From Bacteroidota bacterium (GTDB taxonomy: Bacteria; Bacteroidota; Bacteroidia; Chitinophagales; Chitinophagaceae), in the NCBI GenBank assembly GCA_016711825.1, contig JADJSG010000004.1:372001-436000 (forward strand): a stretch of DNA of 64,000 bases, read 5' to 3'. The position numbers and the translations under genes were made by a program. The notes under the pieces are model-generated. The model made no database searches, was not told where the DNA came from, and saw only the letters and a program-made list of their open reading frames with translations. Positions within the stretch are counted from its first letter, which is position 1, and each line of letters opens with the position of its first letter. This document shows, piece by piece, positions 1 to 9,430 of this stretch.

Positions 1-316
1 ATTTGAGATTAGAGATGAGAGATTAGAGATAGGATGATTGGATGTGGAATTTAAACTATTTTTCAAATCAACCACAATATGCCCATATGATTAATCAGTC
101 ACATCAATTAGTCAAATAATATAAGTGCAAGCCCATATCTACCTCCTACTAACTCTTTACTATTTACTATTTCCTATTTCTACTCCCTATTTACTTTTTA
201 CTATTTACTATTCCCTATTTACTATTTACTATTTCCGATTCCCTATTTTCTTTCCCCTCCTAACTATTTCCTATACACAATTCCCTAATTACTCTTAAAC
301 TATTTATCTTTACTCA
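1..316. repeat. Gene-free, simple-sequence region upstream of the GH92 gene
   Basis: No gene is seen here. The first 35 bases are purine-rich imperfect repeats of the GAGATTAGAGAT kind. About 150-265 is a pyrimidine-rich stretch built from imperfect CTATTTACTATTTCC-type units. The same GAGAT-type purine repeat recurs just after the GH92 gene (3357-3416), so the gene sits between two simple-sequence blocks. I see no convincing promoter; a TATCTTTA box at 305-312 is only 5 bases before the start codon. Confidence 0.6.
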
Positions 317-3300
317 ATGAAATATACACTACATGCTTTTTGTATTTTAATGGTGCATTGTTGCTTTTTACCATCAGCTTATAGTCAACAAGCCACGAAT
401 ACTAAAACAACAATGAATTCACTCACCACTTATGTCAATCCATTTATAGGTACTGGTGGTCATGGTCATACATTTCCCGGACCTACCATGCCCTTTGGTG
501 CTTGTCAGGTGGGGCCCGATACCCGATTAGAAGGGTGGGATGGATGTAGTGGCTATCATTTTTCAGATACCGTTATTTATGGTTTTAGTCATACCCATTT
601 AAGTGGCACAGGTTGTAGTGATTATGGAGATATTTTATTAATGCCTGTTACCAAAAACATGCCTCTTTATCAATATCAATATGCTTCTCACTTTTCGCAT
701 ACCAATGAAAAAGCACAGGCTGGGTATTATCAGGTGTTTTTAGATGACCCGAAAGTAAATGTGGAATTGACAAGTACTTTGCATGGAGGCGTTCATCGAT
801 ACACCTTTCAACCTAATGATGAACAATATGTGATACTTGATTTAAAACATCGAGATCAAGTACTTGATAGTAAAATGGAAAAAATAGATGATTACACATT
901 GCGGGGTTATCGATTTTCAAAAGCCTGGGCACAAAATCAAAAAGTATTTTTCGAAATCACCTTTTCAAAACCGATTGAATGGATTCAATACGAAGCTATT
1001 GCAAAAGGAAGCAATACAACTGCAGTACCCATTGAAAAATCATTGCATTGTATCATTCATTTTCAACAAGAAGGTGGAGCCCAGCCTGATCAAAAAGCAA
1101 CAAAAAACCCTTTACAACTTATCACAAAGGTAAGCATCAGTGGTGTGGATGAAGATGGTGCACATAAAAACATGCTCGCAGAAATGCCTGATTGGGACTT
1201 TGACAATTACCACACCCTTGCTCAAAAAGAATGGGAAAAAGAACTTTCTAAAATACAAATTACACAAACAGAGGGCTCCAAGCATGACAATCATGCTTCC
1301 TCTGTTGAGCAACTGACAATATTCTATACTGCGCTTTATCATTGTATGATACACCCTTCAATTTACAATGATGTAGATGGTCGTTATCGTGGTCGTGATG
1401 ATAAGATACACAATACAGAGGGTTTATTTGATTATTATACTGTGTTTAGTTTGTGGGACACCTATCGGGCTTTACACCCATTATTAACGATCATAGACAA
1501 AAAGCGCAGCAACGACTTTATCAATACCTTCATTAAACAATATGAACAAGGAGGACGATTACCCATTTGGGAGTTGAGTAGTAATGAAACGAATTGTATG
1601 ATAGGCTATCATGTAGTGAGTGTAATATGGGATAGCTATCAAAAAGGCATTCGTGGTTTTGATGCAGAAAAAGCTTATGAAGCCATGACAAAAATAGCGA
1701 CTCATTATACCGATTATGAAGGAGAAGGATTATCATTAAAATTAAAAGAAAGTGCTCGAAAAGGGGCAGCAGATGCTGATGCATTGGAAAGCTATTGTAA
1801 ATATGGATATGTACGATCAGATGATTCGCATGAGAGTGTGAGCAAGACTCTTGAATATGCTTATGATGACTGGTGTATTGCCCAAATGGCGAATGCACTA
1901 GGTAAGAAAAAGGATTATGCATACTATACAAACAGAAGTCAATATTGGAAAAATGTGTATGATCCTACTACAGGGTTTATGCGAGCAAGGAAGAATGGTT
2001 GTTTATACGAACCTTTTTCTCCCTATACCGTTGACAATAATTATACAGAGGCCAATGCATGGCAATATAGCTTTTCAGTACCCCATGATTTGGATGGGCT
2101 GATGGAAATCATGCAAGGTGGCAGCGTCCATTTTAAAAAGAAACTCAATGAATTATTTGCTGCAAAAACACAAACCCAGGGTCGTGAACAAGCTGACATA
2201 ACGGGTTTAATTGGCCAATATGCACATGGCAATGAGCCAAGTCATCATATAGCCTATTTATACAATAGTACAACATGGGGCGAACATCATACAACTGCCA
2301 TTACGAATCAGATTGCAAAAGAATTTTACAAAAATAGCCCAGATGGCCTAATCGGAAACGAGGACTGTGGTCAAATGAGTGCATGGTATGTATTTAAGGG
2401 ATTAGGGTTTTATCCTACATGCCCCGGAGATTATACTTTTCAAATCACAGAACCTTTGTTTAATCATATTCAATTGAATAATGGTTTAAAGATTACTAAA
2501 AAAGATACAAGCAAAATTGATAATAAAACTTTTTGTGTTGAAGCTAATCGTACGGACATCACATACGATGATCTTGTATCTAAAAAGAATATTCAAATGT
2601 ATGCTGTGGAAATGAAGCATCCACCAGGCTGTTGGTTTCCAAATGAGAAAAAAAATAATACCATCCCTTTTATCAAAAATGGCATTCGAATTTTTAAAGA
2701 CAGTACTAAAATAGAAATGATGTGTGCAAAACCTGGGAATGCAATTTTTTATAGCTTAAACGATGCCGCTTTTAAAAAATATGAAAAGCCCTTTTTTGTG
2801 CATGATCAAGCAGAAATTGTTTTTTTTAATGAAAACAATAAATCAATGATGCAAACTGCCACTTTTACCAAACTACCGGGCGACCGAAAAATCATCTTGC
2901 ACAATCAATACAATCCATCTTATAGTGCAGGTGGAGCTGAAGCATTGATGGATGGGCTGTACGGCAAGCTCAATTGGCGTGCTGGCGATTGGCAAGGGTA
3001 TCAAGGGCAAGATGTAGAAGTGATTATGGCATTTGACAAACCCAGAGCCATAAAAAAAATAGCTGTCAATTTTCTGGAAGACCAAAATTCATGGATTTTT
3101 TATCCTAAAGAAGTGTCGTTTTATGTAAGCAATGACTCAACCCAATGGACTTTAATTGAAAACATCGCAACAAACAAATCAGACCATGCCGAAAAAACCA
3201 GCATTTCGATGTTTGAAACTTCCATTCGTAACATCAAAAAAGAGCATTATCGATATGCAAAAGTAATTGCTAAAAATTTTGGACCTATGCCACAGTGGCA

Positions 3301-3355
3301 TGAAGGAAGGGGCAATCCAACGTTTGTATTTTTAGATGAATTTATTGTGGAGTAG
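317..3355 (+). CDS. GH92 family alpha-1,2-mannosidase, secreted
   Basis: Predicted glycoside hydrolase family 92 exo-mannosidase, which removes alpha-linked mannose from glycans (N-glycans or yeast mannan), probably in the periplasm or at the cell surface. A signal peptide covers about residues 1-24 and ends in AYSQQ. The GH92 N-terminal signature NPFIGTGGHGHTFPGP is near residue 40. The catalytic (alpha/alpha)6 part carries GNEPSHH and GNEDCGQMSAWY near 635-690. The last ~150 residues (from GLYGKLNWRAGDW) resemble an F5/8 type C (CBM32-like) carbohydrate-binding module. The length of 1012 aa is above the usual ~750 aa because of that extra module. It stands alone, convergent with lolA. The family is clear; the exact linkage specificity is not. 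Confidence 0.93.
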   Translation: MKYTLHAFCILMVHCCFLPSAYSQQATNTKTTMNSLTTYVNPFIGTGGHGHTFPGPTMPFGACQVGPDTRLEGWDGCSGYHFSDTVIYGFSHTHLSGTGCSDYGDILLMPVTKNMPLYQYQYASHFSHTNEKAQAGYYQVFLDDPKVNVELTSTLHGGVHRYTFQPNDEQYVILDLKHRDQVLDSKMEKIDDYTLRGYRFSKAWAQNQKVFFEITFSKPIEWIQYEAIAKGSNTTAVPIEKSLHCIIHFQQEGGAQPDQKATKNPLQLITKVSISGVDEDGAHKNMLAEMPDWDFDNYHTLAQKEWEKELSKIQITQTEGSKHDNHASSVEQLTIFYTALYHCMIHPSIYNDVDGRYRGRDDKIHNTEGLFDYYTVFSLWDTYRALHPLLTIIDKKRSNDFINTFIKQYEQGGRLPIWELSSNETNCMIGYHVVSVIWDSYQKGIRGFDAEKAYEAMTKIATHYTDYEGEGLSLKLKESARKGAADADALESYCKYGYVRSDDSHESVSKTLEYAYDDWCIAQMANALGKKKDYAYYTNRSQYWKNVYDPTTGFMRARKNGCLYEPFSPYTVDNNYTEANAWQYSFSVPHDLDGLMEIMQGGSVHFKKKLNELFAAKTQTQGREQADITGLIGQYAHGNEPSHHIAYLYNSTTWGEHHTTAITNQIAKEFYKNSPDGLIGNEDCGQMSAWYVFKGLGFYPTCPGDYTFQITEPLFNHIQLNNGLKITKKDTSKIDNKTFCVEANRTDITYDDLVSKKNIQMYAVEMKHPPGCWFPNEKKNNTIPFIKNGIRIFKDSTKIEMMCAKPGNAIFYSLNDAAFKKYEKPFFVHDQAEIVFFNENNKSMMQTATFTKLPGDRKIILHNQYNPSYSAGGAEALMDGLYGKLNWRAGDWQGYQGQDVEVIMAFDKPRAIKKIAVNFLEDQNSWIFYPKEVSFYVSNDSTQWTLIENIATNKSDHAEKTSISMFETSIRNIKKEHYRYAKVIAKNFGPMPQWHEGRGNPTFVFLDEFIVE

Positions 3356-3356
3356 C

Positions 3357-3416
3357 TTAGGAGATGAGAGATAAGAGATGGGAGATAAGAGATGGGAGAT
3401 TAGAGATTAGAGAGGA
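3357..3416. repeat. Purine-rich simple repeat (GAGATGGGAGATAA type)
   Basis: An imperfect tandem of GAGATGGGAGATAA/GAGATTAGAGAT units fills the gap between the convergent GH92 and LolA genes. It matches the repeat at the very start of the window. No hairpin terminator is visible, so the repeat occupies the position where a bidirectional terminator would be expected. Confidence 0.6.
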
Positions 3417-3418
3417 TA

Positions 3419-4063
3419 TTATCTTAAATCTACAACTTCTACTTTGGGATATTTCTTGGCATTGAAAATAAACATGGCGTCAGTTAAAGCAGGATTAGGT
3501 GTATAACCACTTACGGTATAAGAATACACATTGCCATTTTTTTCATACATTTTACCACCAGCCACTACACTATTTGCTTTGTCGATCATGAGTTCAACTT
3601 TTGAATATTGTTTTGTCTTATTGGTAGGTGTCAAATTAATCACATCCACTTTTTTACCTCCGACAGTTTGTTCACCTACATATTTATAACTATATTCTTT
3701 GTCATAAAAATTAGTAAATAATTTTGAAGGGGTAAATGAATTTTCATTTGGATCGAAACTTGTTACTTGAACCTCGTTGCTTTCTTTCATATAGGTCCAA
3801 ATGGTTTTGGTATCGCAGTATATTTCCTGACCTGATAAACTGATATAATATTTATCGCCTTTCATGTTCACAGTCCCTTTTTTGGTTTGTGGTTTTGCCC
3901 CTTTAGCCCCTGAAATAGTAATAGAGAAATTGGCTTTTAATGATTTGAGTGATTTTACCTTTTTGCTTACATTATCTAAAATAGCTTTTGCTTTGGGGTC
4001 ATTTTGTGCATGGGCAATGTTGATCATGCAAACGAGTAATAAGGCGAAAATTGTTTTTATCAT
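3419..4063 (-). CDS. lolA: Outer-membrane lipoprotein carrier protein LolA family
   Basis: Periplasmic chaperone-like protein that ferries lipoproteins to the outer membrane. I place the start at 4063, giving MIKTIFALLLVCMINIAHAQ, a clean signal peptide; the longer open frame to 4189 adds 42 residues unlike a leader and overlaps the upstream methyltransferase gene. The mature part has LolA features: LKANFSITISG, GTVNMKGDKYYISL, IWTYMKESNEVQV and a late DxxNxxT strand pattern. The length of 214 aa is normal. It lies downstream of a methyltransferase gene on the same strand, about 95 bp away. The gene symbol is by family only. Confidence 0.85.
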   Translation of the reverse strand: MIKTIFALLLVCMINIAHAQNDPKAKAILDNVSKKVKSLKSLKANFSITISGAKGAKPQTKKGTVNMKGDKYYISLSGQEIYCDTKTIWTYMKESNEVQVTSFDPNENSFTPSKLFTNFYDKEYSYKYVGEQTVGGKKVDVINLTPTNKTKQYSKVELMIDKANSVVAGGKMYEKNGNVYSYTVSGYTPNPALTDAMFIFNAKKYPKVEVVDLR

Positions 4064-4158
4064 CTGATTTTTGGGGTTTGACGTTGAATGAGGTGCAAAG
4101 ATTAAATTCCTTTTGCAAATAGCTTGTGAAGCAGTCATATAGTTTACTATGTATAATG

Positions 4159-4956
4159 TTAATCTTTCTGTATGGTGTAATAAGCGCAAGTAGTGAGAAA
4201 ATTTCGAACAAAGGGGATGGCACCAAATAGCCAGAACTGTTTACGGGGTTCCAATCCAAATTTGTATTTATAGATAGGATTAAATAAAAACCATTGTTTG
4301 TTGACTATGGTATACCCAGCTTGTTTACAAATGCGCTCAAATCGTTCGATAGAAATGCCCGTTTGTTTAACATCTACCAGCGAATCAATGGCATGTTGTC
4401 CTTCGCCGGCTGTCTTCAATATCCATTTATAGACCCCCATTGGGAGTAGATGGTAATAGGGTATTTTTGAAGTCCATTTCTTTTTTGCTATTTGTTGATG
4501 ACCACCAAATGGCATATACCAGGGTGGAAACCCAAAAAATATCTGACCTTTTTCCTTCAACAGTTTTTTCATAAAAGGAATAAAATCTTCTTGTCCATGA
4601 ATATGTTCAATAACATCTTTCAAAACGATCAAATCGAAGTATCCTGAATATTTATTTAAAAAAGCTTCATCATATACATTTTGATTCATGATATGCATCT
4701 GTCCACTGGCAATTTCATTTTTAAGAAATACTTGTGCTAAGTCAATACGTGGTTGGTCTAGATCGACTCCAACACATTCGCAACCCCTTTCGAAAAAGGG
4801 TTTTAGCACCCCACCCTCTCCACAACCGATTTCCAGCACTTTGATGCCTTTCACGATAGGCAAGCTGGTTTCAATAAAAGGCAACACATAATTACGCGCG
4901 TTTTCTACCTGCTGGTCAAAACGCATTTGATGATTACTATGATGTTCGAGTGCCAT
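4159..4956 (-). CDS. Class I SAM-dependent methyltransferase
   Basis: Predicted methyltransferase with a Rossmann fold. Motif I is VLEIGCGEGG near residue 41, followed by the acidic residue VGVDLD at the end of strand 2, and FDLIVLKDVIEHI as the post-motif region. This matches the Methyltransf_11/23 group. The substrate cannot be told from sequence; the C-terminal half (FFGFPPWYMPFGGHQQ) is typical of Bacteroidota homologues annotated only as methyltransferases. The gene lies 25 bp downstream of the DAHP synthase gene on the same strand, so co-transcription is likely, although no link to aromatic synthesis is obvious. Confidence 0.85.
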   Translation of the reverse strand: MALEHHSNHQMRFDQQVENARNYVLPFIETSLPIVKGIKVLEIGCGEGGVLKPFFERGCECVGVDLDQPRIDLAQVFLKNEIASGQMHIMNQNVYDEAFLNKYSGYFDLIVLKDVIEHIHGQEDFIPFMKKLLKEKGQIFFGFPPWYMPFGGHQQIAKKKWTSKIPYYHLLPMGVYKWILKTAGEGQHAIDSLVDVKQTGISIERFERICKQAGYTIVNKQWFLFNPIYKYKFGLEPRKQFWLFGAIPFVRNFLTTCAYYTIQKD

Positions 4957-4981
4957 TTGATTCTTAAAAAGTGCGAATATA

Positions 4982-6049
4982 CTAGTTTTTATCCTGCTTT
5001 AAAGCATTCAGCAGCTCAAATTGTGTTTTGATTGATTTGTCGTGTATGAGTTCAAATAGCTTGAGGATAAATGCGGCATCGAGGTTGTTATTTTCACCCC
5101 ACTGGGTGCGACTATCTACAATTTCGCGCCATCGATCTTGCTGAAAGATGGCAATATTGTGTGCAATTTTTATATCGCCCAATTGTTTTACTAGTTCCAT
5201 TCTTTTACCGAGCAAGTCAACCACTTCAGCATCCATGGTATCGAGTATTTGCCTTATTTGCTCTATATCATTTTGTACATCATCGCAAGTAACCTGCCTG
5301 ATAACTAAACTTTTAAGCAATTCGCTCAACGCTGCGGGCGTAATTTGTTGTTTAGCATCGCTCAATGCCTCGTCAGGATTGGGATGGGTTTCAATCATTA
5401 ATCCGTCAAAGTCGAGGTCTAAAGCTCGCTGTGCAACGGTAGCCAGCAAAGTTCTGTTGCCACATATATGACTAACATCACAAAAAACGGGTAAGGCTTT
5501 GTATCTACGTTTCAGTTCAATGGGGATCGCCCAATTGGGTTTATTTCGATATATGGAATGTGTGTCATAGGATGAAAACCCTCTGTGAATAGCGGCAATG
5601 CTTTCTATCCCTGCCTGTTGTATTCTTTCAACGGCACCGCTCCACAACTCAATATCCGGATTAATGGGATTTTTGATTAATACGGCAATACCCGTTCCTT
5701 TTACAGCATCTGCTATTTCTTGCACTAAAAACGGATTAACGGTTGTACGGGCACCTATCCAAACAGCATCTATTTTATATTTCAAGGCCAGTTCCACTTG
5801 TTCTTTGCTGGCCACTTCAGTACAAAATGGCTTATGAATCATTTCCTTTGCTTGTTGCATCCATTGAAGGGCAGGTTCGCCCCGACCTTCAAAATAGCCT
5901 GGTTTTGACCTGGGTTTCCACACACCACCTCTCACCATATCGACTGGCAATGACTGTAATGCGCTTGCAACAGACATCAATTGTTGTTCATCTTCAACTC
6001 CACAAGGACCTGCTATGATATAAGGAGAAGATTTTATGAAAATATTCAT
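4982..6049 (-). CDS. Bifunctional DAHP synthase / chorismate mutase (type II)
   Basis: Fused enzyme of the shikimate pathway. Residues 1-260 are a 3-deoxy-7-phosphoheptulonate synthase of the KDPG-aldolase-like (AroA-beta) class: YIIAGPCGVE at the start, GGVWKPRSKPGYFEGRG, IKNPINPD, AIHRGFSSYD, PVFCDVSHICGNR and GLMIETHPNPDEALSDAKQQ. Residues ~262-350 are an AroQ-type chorismate mutase (IEQIRQILDTMDAEVVDLLGKR...). In this order the fusion is characteristic of Bacteroidota, where the mutase part may give allosteric control. Length (355 aa) and motifs are complete, so it should be functional and cytoplasmic. Confidence 0.94.
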   Translation of the reverse strand: MNIFIKSSPYIIAGPCGVEDEQQLMSVASALQSLPVDMVRGGVWKPRSKPGYFEGRGEPALQWMQQAKEMIHKPFCTEVASKEQVELALKYKIDAVWIGARTTVNPFLVQEIADAVKGTGIAVLIKNPINPDIELWSGAVERIQQAGIESIAAIHRGFSSYDTHSIYRNKPNWAIPIELKRRYKALPVFCDVSHICGNRTLLATVAQRALDLDFDGLMIETHPNPDEALSDAKQQITPAALSELLKSLVIRQVTCDDVQNDIEQIRQILDTMDAEVVDLLGKRMELVKQLGDIKIAHNIAIFQQDRWREIVDSRTQWGENNNLDAAFILKLFELIHDKSIKTQFELLNALKQDKN

Positions 6050-6119
6050 GTATTGAAAATTGAAGATGTAAAAATAAGACTATTCAGGTCATGCATTCAC
6101 AAGAAAAAATTGATACCCA

Positions 6120-6896
6120 TTATTGAAAAACAAAAGGGGCTGAAATACCTTTATAGCCAATTAAATCCATTTTAAGCGACCCGAATAAAATATCTGCTTT
6201 TGCCCGAATGGGGATATGATTTTTATCGTCGGTAAGCCAAACTACCATATCTTCTTCATGTTTAAACACCCTCCCTTTTTGCAATACAGGTACAAATTTC
6301 AAACACTTGATTCTCCCCCATTCGCTTTTGATGGTTTCGCGTCCTTTAAATTTGATTTGTAAATTATACATTTCACCATCTACAATAGTAGGTACTGAAA
6401 ACAATTGCCCTTCTTTCGCATTGCCTAAATCCATGGTACGAGCAAGGTAAAAACCTGATAACATATCCTGGGTGTTTTGCCATATATCAATCATTTTCCC
6501 ATTGGCACTTACTTTTTTCTGTCCATGATAAAAAATATAATCTTGTGATGTTTTATAACCGCCTTCATCAATTCTTCTACCAAAAAACCAGGGGATGAGG
6601 GCTTCTTCATCGATATAGGTTTCATAACGGTCTCTGATTTTAAAAAAGAAGTCGAAACTCCCTTTTGACTTACCTATACCTACAACATGCAAGGTGTTTC
6701 TATTGGCAAATTGTTTGTTTTCGTCTGTAATTTCTATCGTGGCTATGGCAGCATCAATAAATCCATAATGGATACGATACGTTAATTTTTCACCTCGTTT
6801 AAAAGCTACATTCTCTACTTTTCGGAATTGCGACATCGCTGTAAAAGCGGTGAAAAACAATACTGAAAAAAATAGGATTTGGAAAAGATGTTTCAT
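6120..6896 (-). CDS. DUF3108 domain-containing secreted protein
   Basis: A 258-residue protein with a signal peptide at residues 1-22 (FTAFTAMSQ). The body matches the DUF3108 pattern: FKRGEKLTYRIHYGFIDAAIATIEI near the start, YETYIDEEALIPWFFGR, TQDMLSGFYLARTMDL, and a final VVWLTDDKNHIPIRAKADILFGSLKMDLIGYKG. The function of this family is unknown; members are periplasmic or outer-membrane associated. It stands between the aroG-like gene and a predicted beta-barrel gene on the same strand, with short gaps. Confidence 0.82.
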   Translation of the reverse strand: MKHLFQILFFSVLFFTAFTAMSQFRKVENVAFKRGEKLTYRIHYGFIDAAIATIEITDENKQFANRNTLHVVGIGKSKGSFDFFFKIRDRYETYIDEEALIPWFFGRRIDEGGYKTSQDYIFYHGQKKVSANGKMIDIWQNTQDMLSGFYLARTMDLGNAKEGQLFSVPTIVDGEMYNLQIKFKGRETIKSEWGRIKCLKFVPVLQKGRVFKHEEDMVVWLTDDKNHIPIRAKADILFGSLKMDLIGYKGISAPFVFQ

Positions 6897-6939
6897 AACA
6901 GAAATATAAATACACGCAAAAATGCATTAATTCATACGA

Positions 6940-8082
6940 CTATTTTCTTTTCATGTAGTTAAATAAAGTAAAATCGTTTTTGTACGTAAAGTACACGGCA
7001 TAGTTATATTCAAAGGTATTGGCTATTAAATCGAGGAAAGGTTCAAATCGAACATTGACATCAATAGCATTGAATACTTTGTGGGCGTAAAGCAATCGGA
7101 TGAATAAAAGTTTTTTTTCAGGCTGAATAAAACCCGGTGTACCATAGATTGACGCTTCCGATTGAAATAAGTACCCACCTCGCGAAGCCAGGTAATCGGC
7201 GGCTTGCCAATAACCAAGAGATGCTGCAATATCAAATTTAGATACAAAGGTAGCATTCAGATAAAACCCAGTTCCCTGATTGAAAGTGAGTCGTTTGGTA
7301 GGTGATAAATCTTTGAATAAAGTCAGGTAATTTTCTGTTTTAAAAGATTTCATGAAATTATTTTCATCCTGGCTTTTGTATTCATACGTAATACCTATGG
7401 CCATGTTAGCGATTGTTTTAAGGGGGGTGGTATCTATATCGATTTGTCCTCCTTTATGAGAAACCAGCATTTGCAAGGGCAGTGTCAGGGTGGAATGTTT
7501 GGTGTTAAAAAGTTTTACATCAGTATGATGCCCCACTGAAAATTGTTCCTGGTCAGCAGAGCCTATGTATTGCATCTTTTCCCAATTGATCCAGGTATCG
7601 CTCCAAATGTTCTTTTTATCAATTTTAATTTGAATGCCACTTTCTATTGGATGTGAAATATATCGTTCGTAGTTATACAATGGTTCAATCAATCGATGTG
7701 AAAGATGTCCTTCAAGCGTACCAAACAACACGGAATAGCCATTTTTTTGCAGTTTACATGTCAATAAAGGCCGGGCAAGCAACATGGTATCGTTGCCAAA
7801 ATCTTTTTGCATAAAAACACCTGCCTGAATACGTACATAAGGGTTAGGCAAATAGGCAAGTTGAGTGGCAAGCTGCGAACCCATGAGTGTATACCCTGTA
7901 GCTATGAGATTGAAGTACTCATTATTTTTAAAAAAATTATTTGATTGTACATTGAGCAAAACCTTTTGTTGTAAACTATCATTTACCGCTATGTTTGTTT
8001 CTAAAAGTTGATTATTGATTTGCCCCCATAGTGTTTTGCTGGTCAAAAATATCAGAAAGAGTAAAACGTGTTTTGTTGTCAT
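6940..8082 (-). CDS. Predicted outer-membrane beta-barrel protein, unknown function
   Basis: A 380-residue protein not assigned to a named family. It begins with a signal peptide (MTTKHVLLFLIFLTSKTLWGQ). The rest has alternating hydrophobic/polar strands rich in aromatic residues, as in outer-membrane barrels, for example SVLFGTLEGHLSHRLIEP, TIANMAIGITYEYKSQ and RFEPFLDLIANTFEYNYAVYF. It lies 43 bp upstream of the DUF3108 gene on the same strand, so the two may be co-expressed. The function is not inferable. Confidence 0.7.
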   Translation of the reverse strand: MTTKHVLLFLIFLTSKTLWGQINNQLLETNIAVNDSLQQKVLLNVQSNNFFKNNEYFNLIATGYTLMGSQLATQLAYLPNPYVRIQAGVFMQKDFGNDTMLLARPLLTCKLQKNGYSVLFGTLEGHLSHRLIEPLYNYERYISHPIESGIQIKIDKKNIWSDTWINWEKMQYIGSADQEQFSVGHHTDVKLFNTKHSTLTLPLQMLVSHKGGQIDIDTTPLKTIANMAIGITYEYKSQDENNFMKSFKTENYLTLFKDLSPTKRLTFNQGTGFYLNATFVSKFDIAASLGYWQAADYLASRGGYLFQSEASIYGTPGFIQPEKKLLFIRLLYAHKVFNAIDVNVRFEPFLDLIANTFEYNYAVYFTYKNDFTLFNYMKRK

Positions 8083-8124
8083 ACGAAGTGAACAAAGATA
8101 ATCAGGAAATCATAAAAATACACT

Positions 8125-9333
8125 TTACATGGCTGCACCGAGCATGAGCCAGCCAATTACAATTAAAGGTGCAGGTATTTTTGAAAACATCAATAAGGAA
8201 AAGGTAATGGCTACAACCACCAGGTTGGTCCAATCAAAGGGTATAGAGCTAAAAAGGATATACCCTGATGCCCACATAATACCAACGATTACAGCATGAA
8301 TACCTTCTAAAGCCCTAAAAATAACCGTGTATTGTTTGATGTTTTGGTAAATCGGAAAAAAGAAAAACAACAAGAGAACACTGGGTAAAAACACCCCCAC
8401 AGTAGCCACTGTAGCCCCCAGCAACTGTGCTTCCATACCCAGCTGACTCATACTCATAGCACCAATATAGGTACAAATAGAGAACACAGGCCCTGGTATC
8501 GCATTGACCATACCTGCACCAGTCAAAAACTCTGAAGTAGTGAGGTATTGTCCAATTTGTAAATGTTCAGGACGTATAACATACTGCTCATACATCATGG
8601 GAATCAGGGCATGCCCTCCCCCAAAAACGAAACTCCCAAAACGATAAAAATTTTCAAATAAATTGAATAGCCTTGCACTATGCCAATGTTGCATACGAGC
8701 CCATTCTGATAAAATACCTGCAACTAAAAACACAAAGATAAAGCCCCAAAGATTTACCCATTTAATTGGCTTTTTTTGCACGGCAACACCAGGTATTCTT
8801 TTATCACTAAAATTTGATACGATACCCCCTAATACAATCAGTACTGGAAACACCCAGGGAGATCGTAATGAAACAGTCACTACTAAGGCTACGAGCATGA
8901 TACAATAGGTAGCGATATGGTTTACACTGATACGCATAGCTTTGTAGGCGGCATAAATTAAAAAGCCAACGGCCATGGGTTGTACATATTTAAACAAGTT
9001 GGTTTGAATGTCTTTGGTGCCAAAATAAATTACTAAAAAGGAAAGTCCGCCCATCATCAAGGCAGCAGGCAATACCCATATCAACAAGGTAATAAGTGCT
9101 AAAGACACCCCTCCCCTTTTATAACCTATCAGGGTGATGGTTTGGGTAGAAGAAGGACCGGGTAACATTTGGCAAAATGACATATAATCAACCAATTCTT
9201 CTTTCGTAATGTAATTTTTCTTTTCAACAAAAGTTTTGAGCATCATACCTATATGGCCCTGAGGACCTCCAAAGGCAGTTACAGAGTATTTAAATACTTC
9301 TTTTAAAAAAGGAATATGTCGGTACAGACTCAT
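8125..9333 (-). CDS. chrA: Chromate transporter, CHR family (full-length, two domains)
   Basis: A 402-residue inner-membrane protein with two homologous CHR halves. The N-terminal half has FGGPQGHIGMM and FCQMLPGPSSTQT; the C-terminal half has FGGGHALIPMM and LTGAGMVNAIPGPVFS. These duplicated GGG/PGP signatures are diagnostic of long-chain CHR proteins that extrude chromate or take up sulfate-like oxyanions. About ten hydrophobic segments are visible. It is a single gene without a chromate-resistance neighbourhood, so the physiological substrate is uncertain. Confidence 0.92.
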   Translation of the reverse strand: MSLYRHIPFLKEVFKYSVTAFGGPQGHIGMMLKTFVEKKNYITKEELVDYMSFCQMLPGPSSTQTITLIGYKRGGVSLALITLLIWVLPAALMMGGLSFLVIYFGTKDIQTNLFKYVQPMAVGFLIYAAYKAMRISVNHIATYCIMLVALVVTVSLRSPWVFPVLIVLGGIVSNFSDKRIPGVAVQKKPIKWVNLWGFIFVFLVAGILSEWARMQHWHSARLFNLFENFYRFGSFVFGGGHALIPMMYEQYVIRPEHLQIGQYLTTSEFLTGAGMVNAIPGPVFSICTYIGAMSMSQLGMEAQLLGATVATVGVFLPSVLLLFFFFPIYQNIKQYTVIFRALEGIHAVIVGIMWASGYILFSSIPFDWTNLVVVAITFSLLMFSKIPAPLIVIGWLMLGAAM

Positions 9334-9430
9334 TTTGAGTGGAAAGATAATGCAAGGAATAAGAAATCGGGTGAAATCGCATTATTTTTTACAGGCGCAA
9401 GGCGATGCATTTGGATGTGAAAAAAGAATC

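Noticed and set aside
1533..1931. His-rich minus-strand frame inside the GH92 gene
   Set aside because: Shadow of the conserved GH92 coding sequence.
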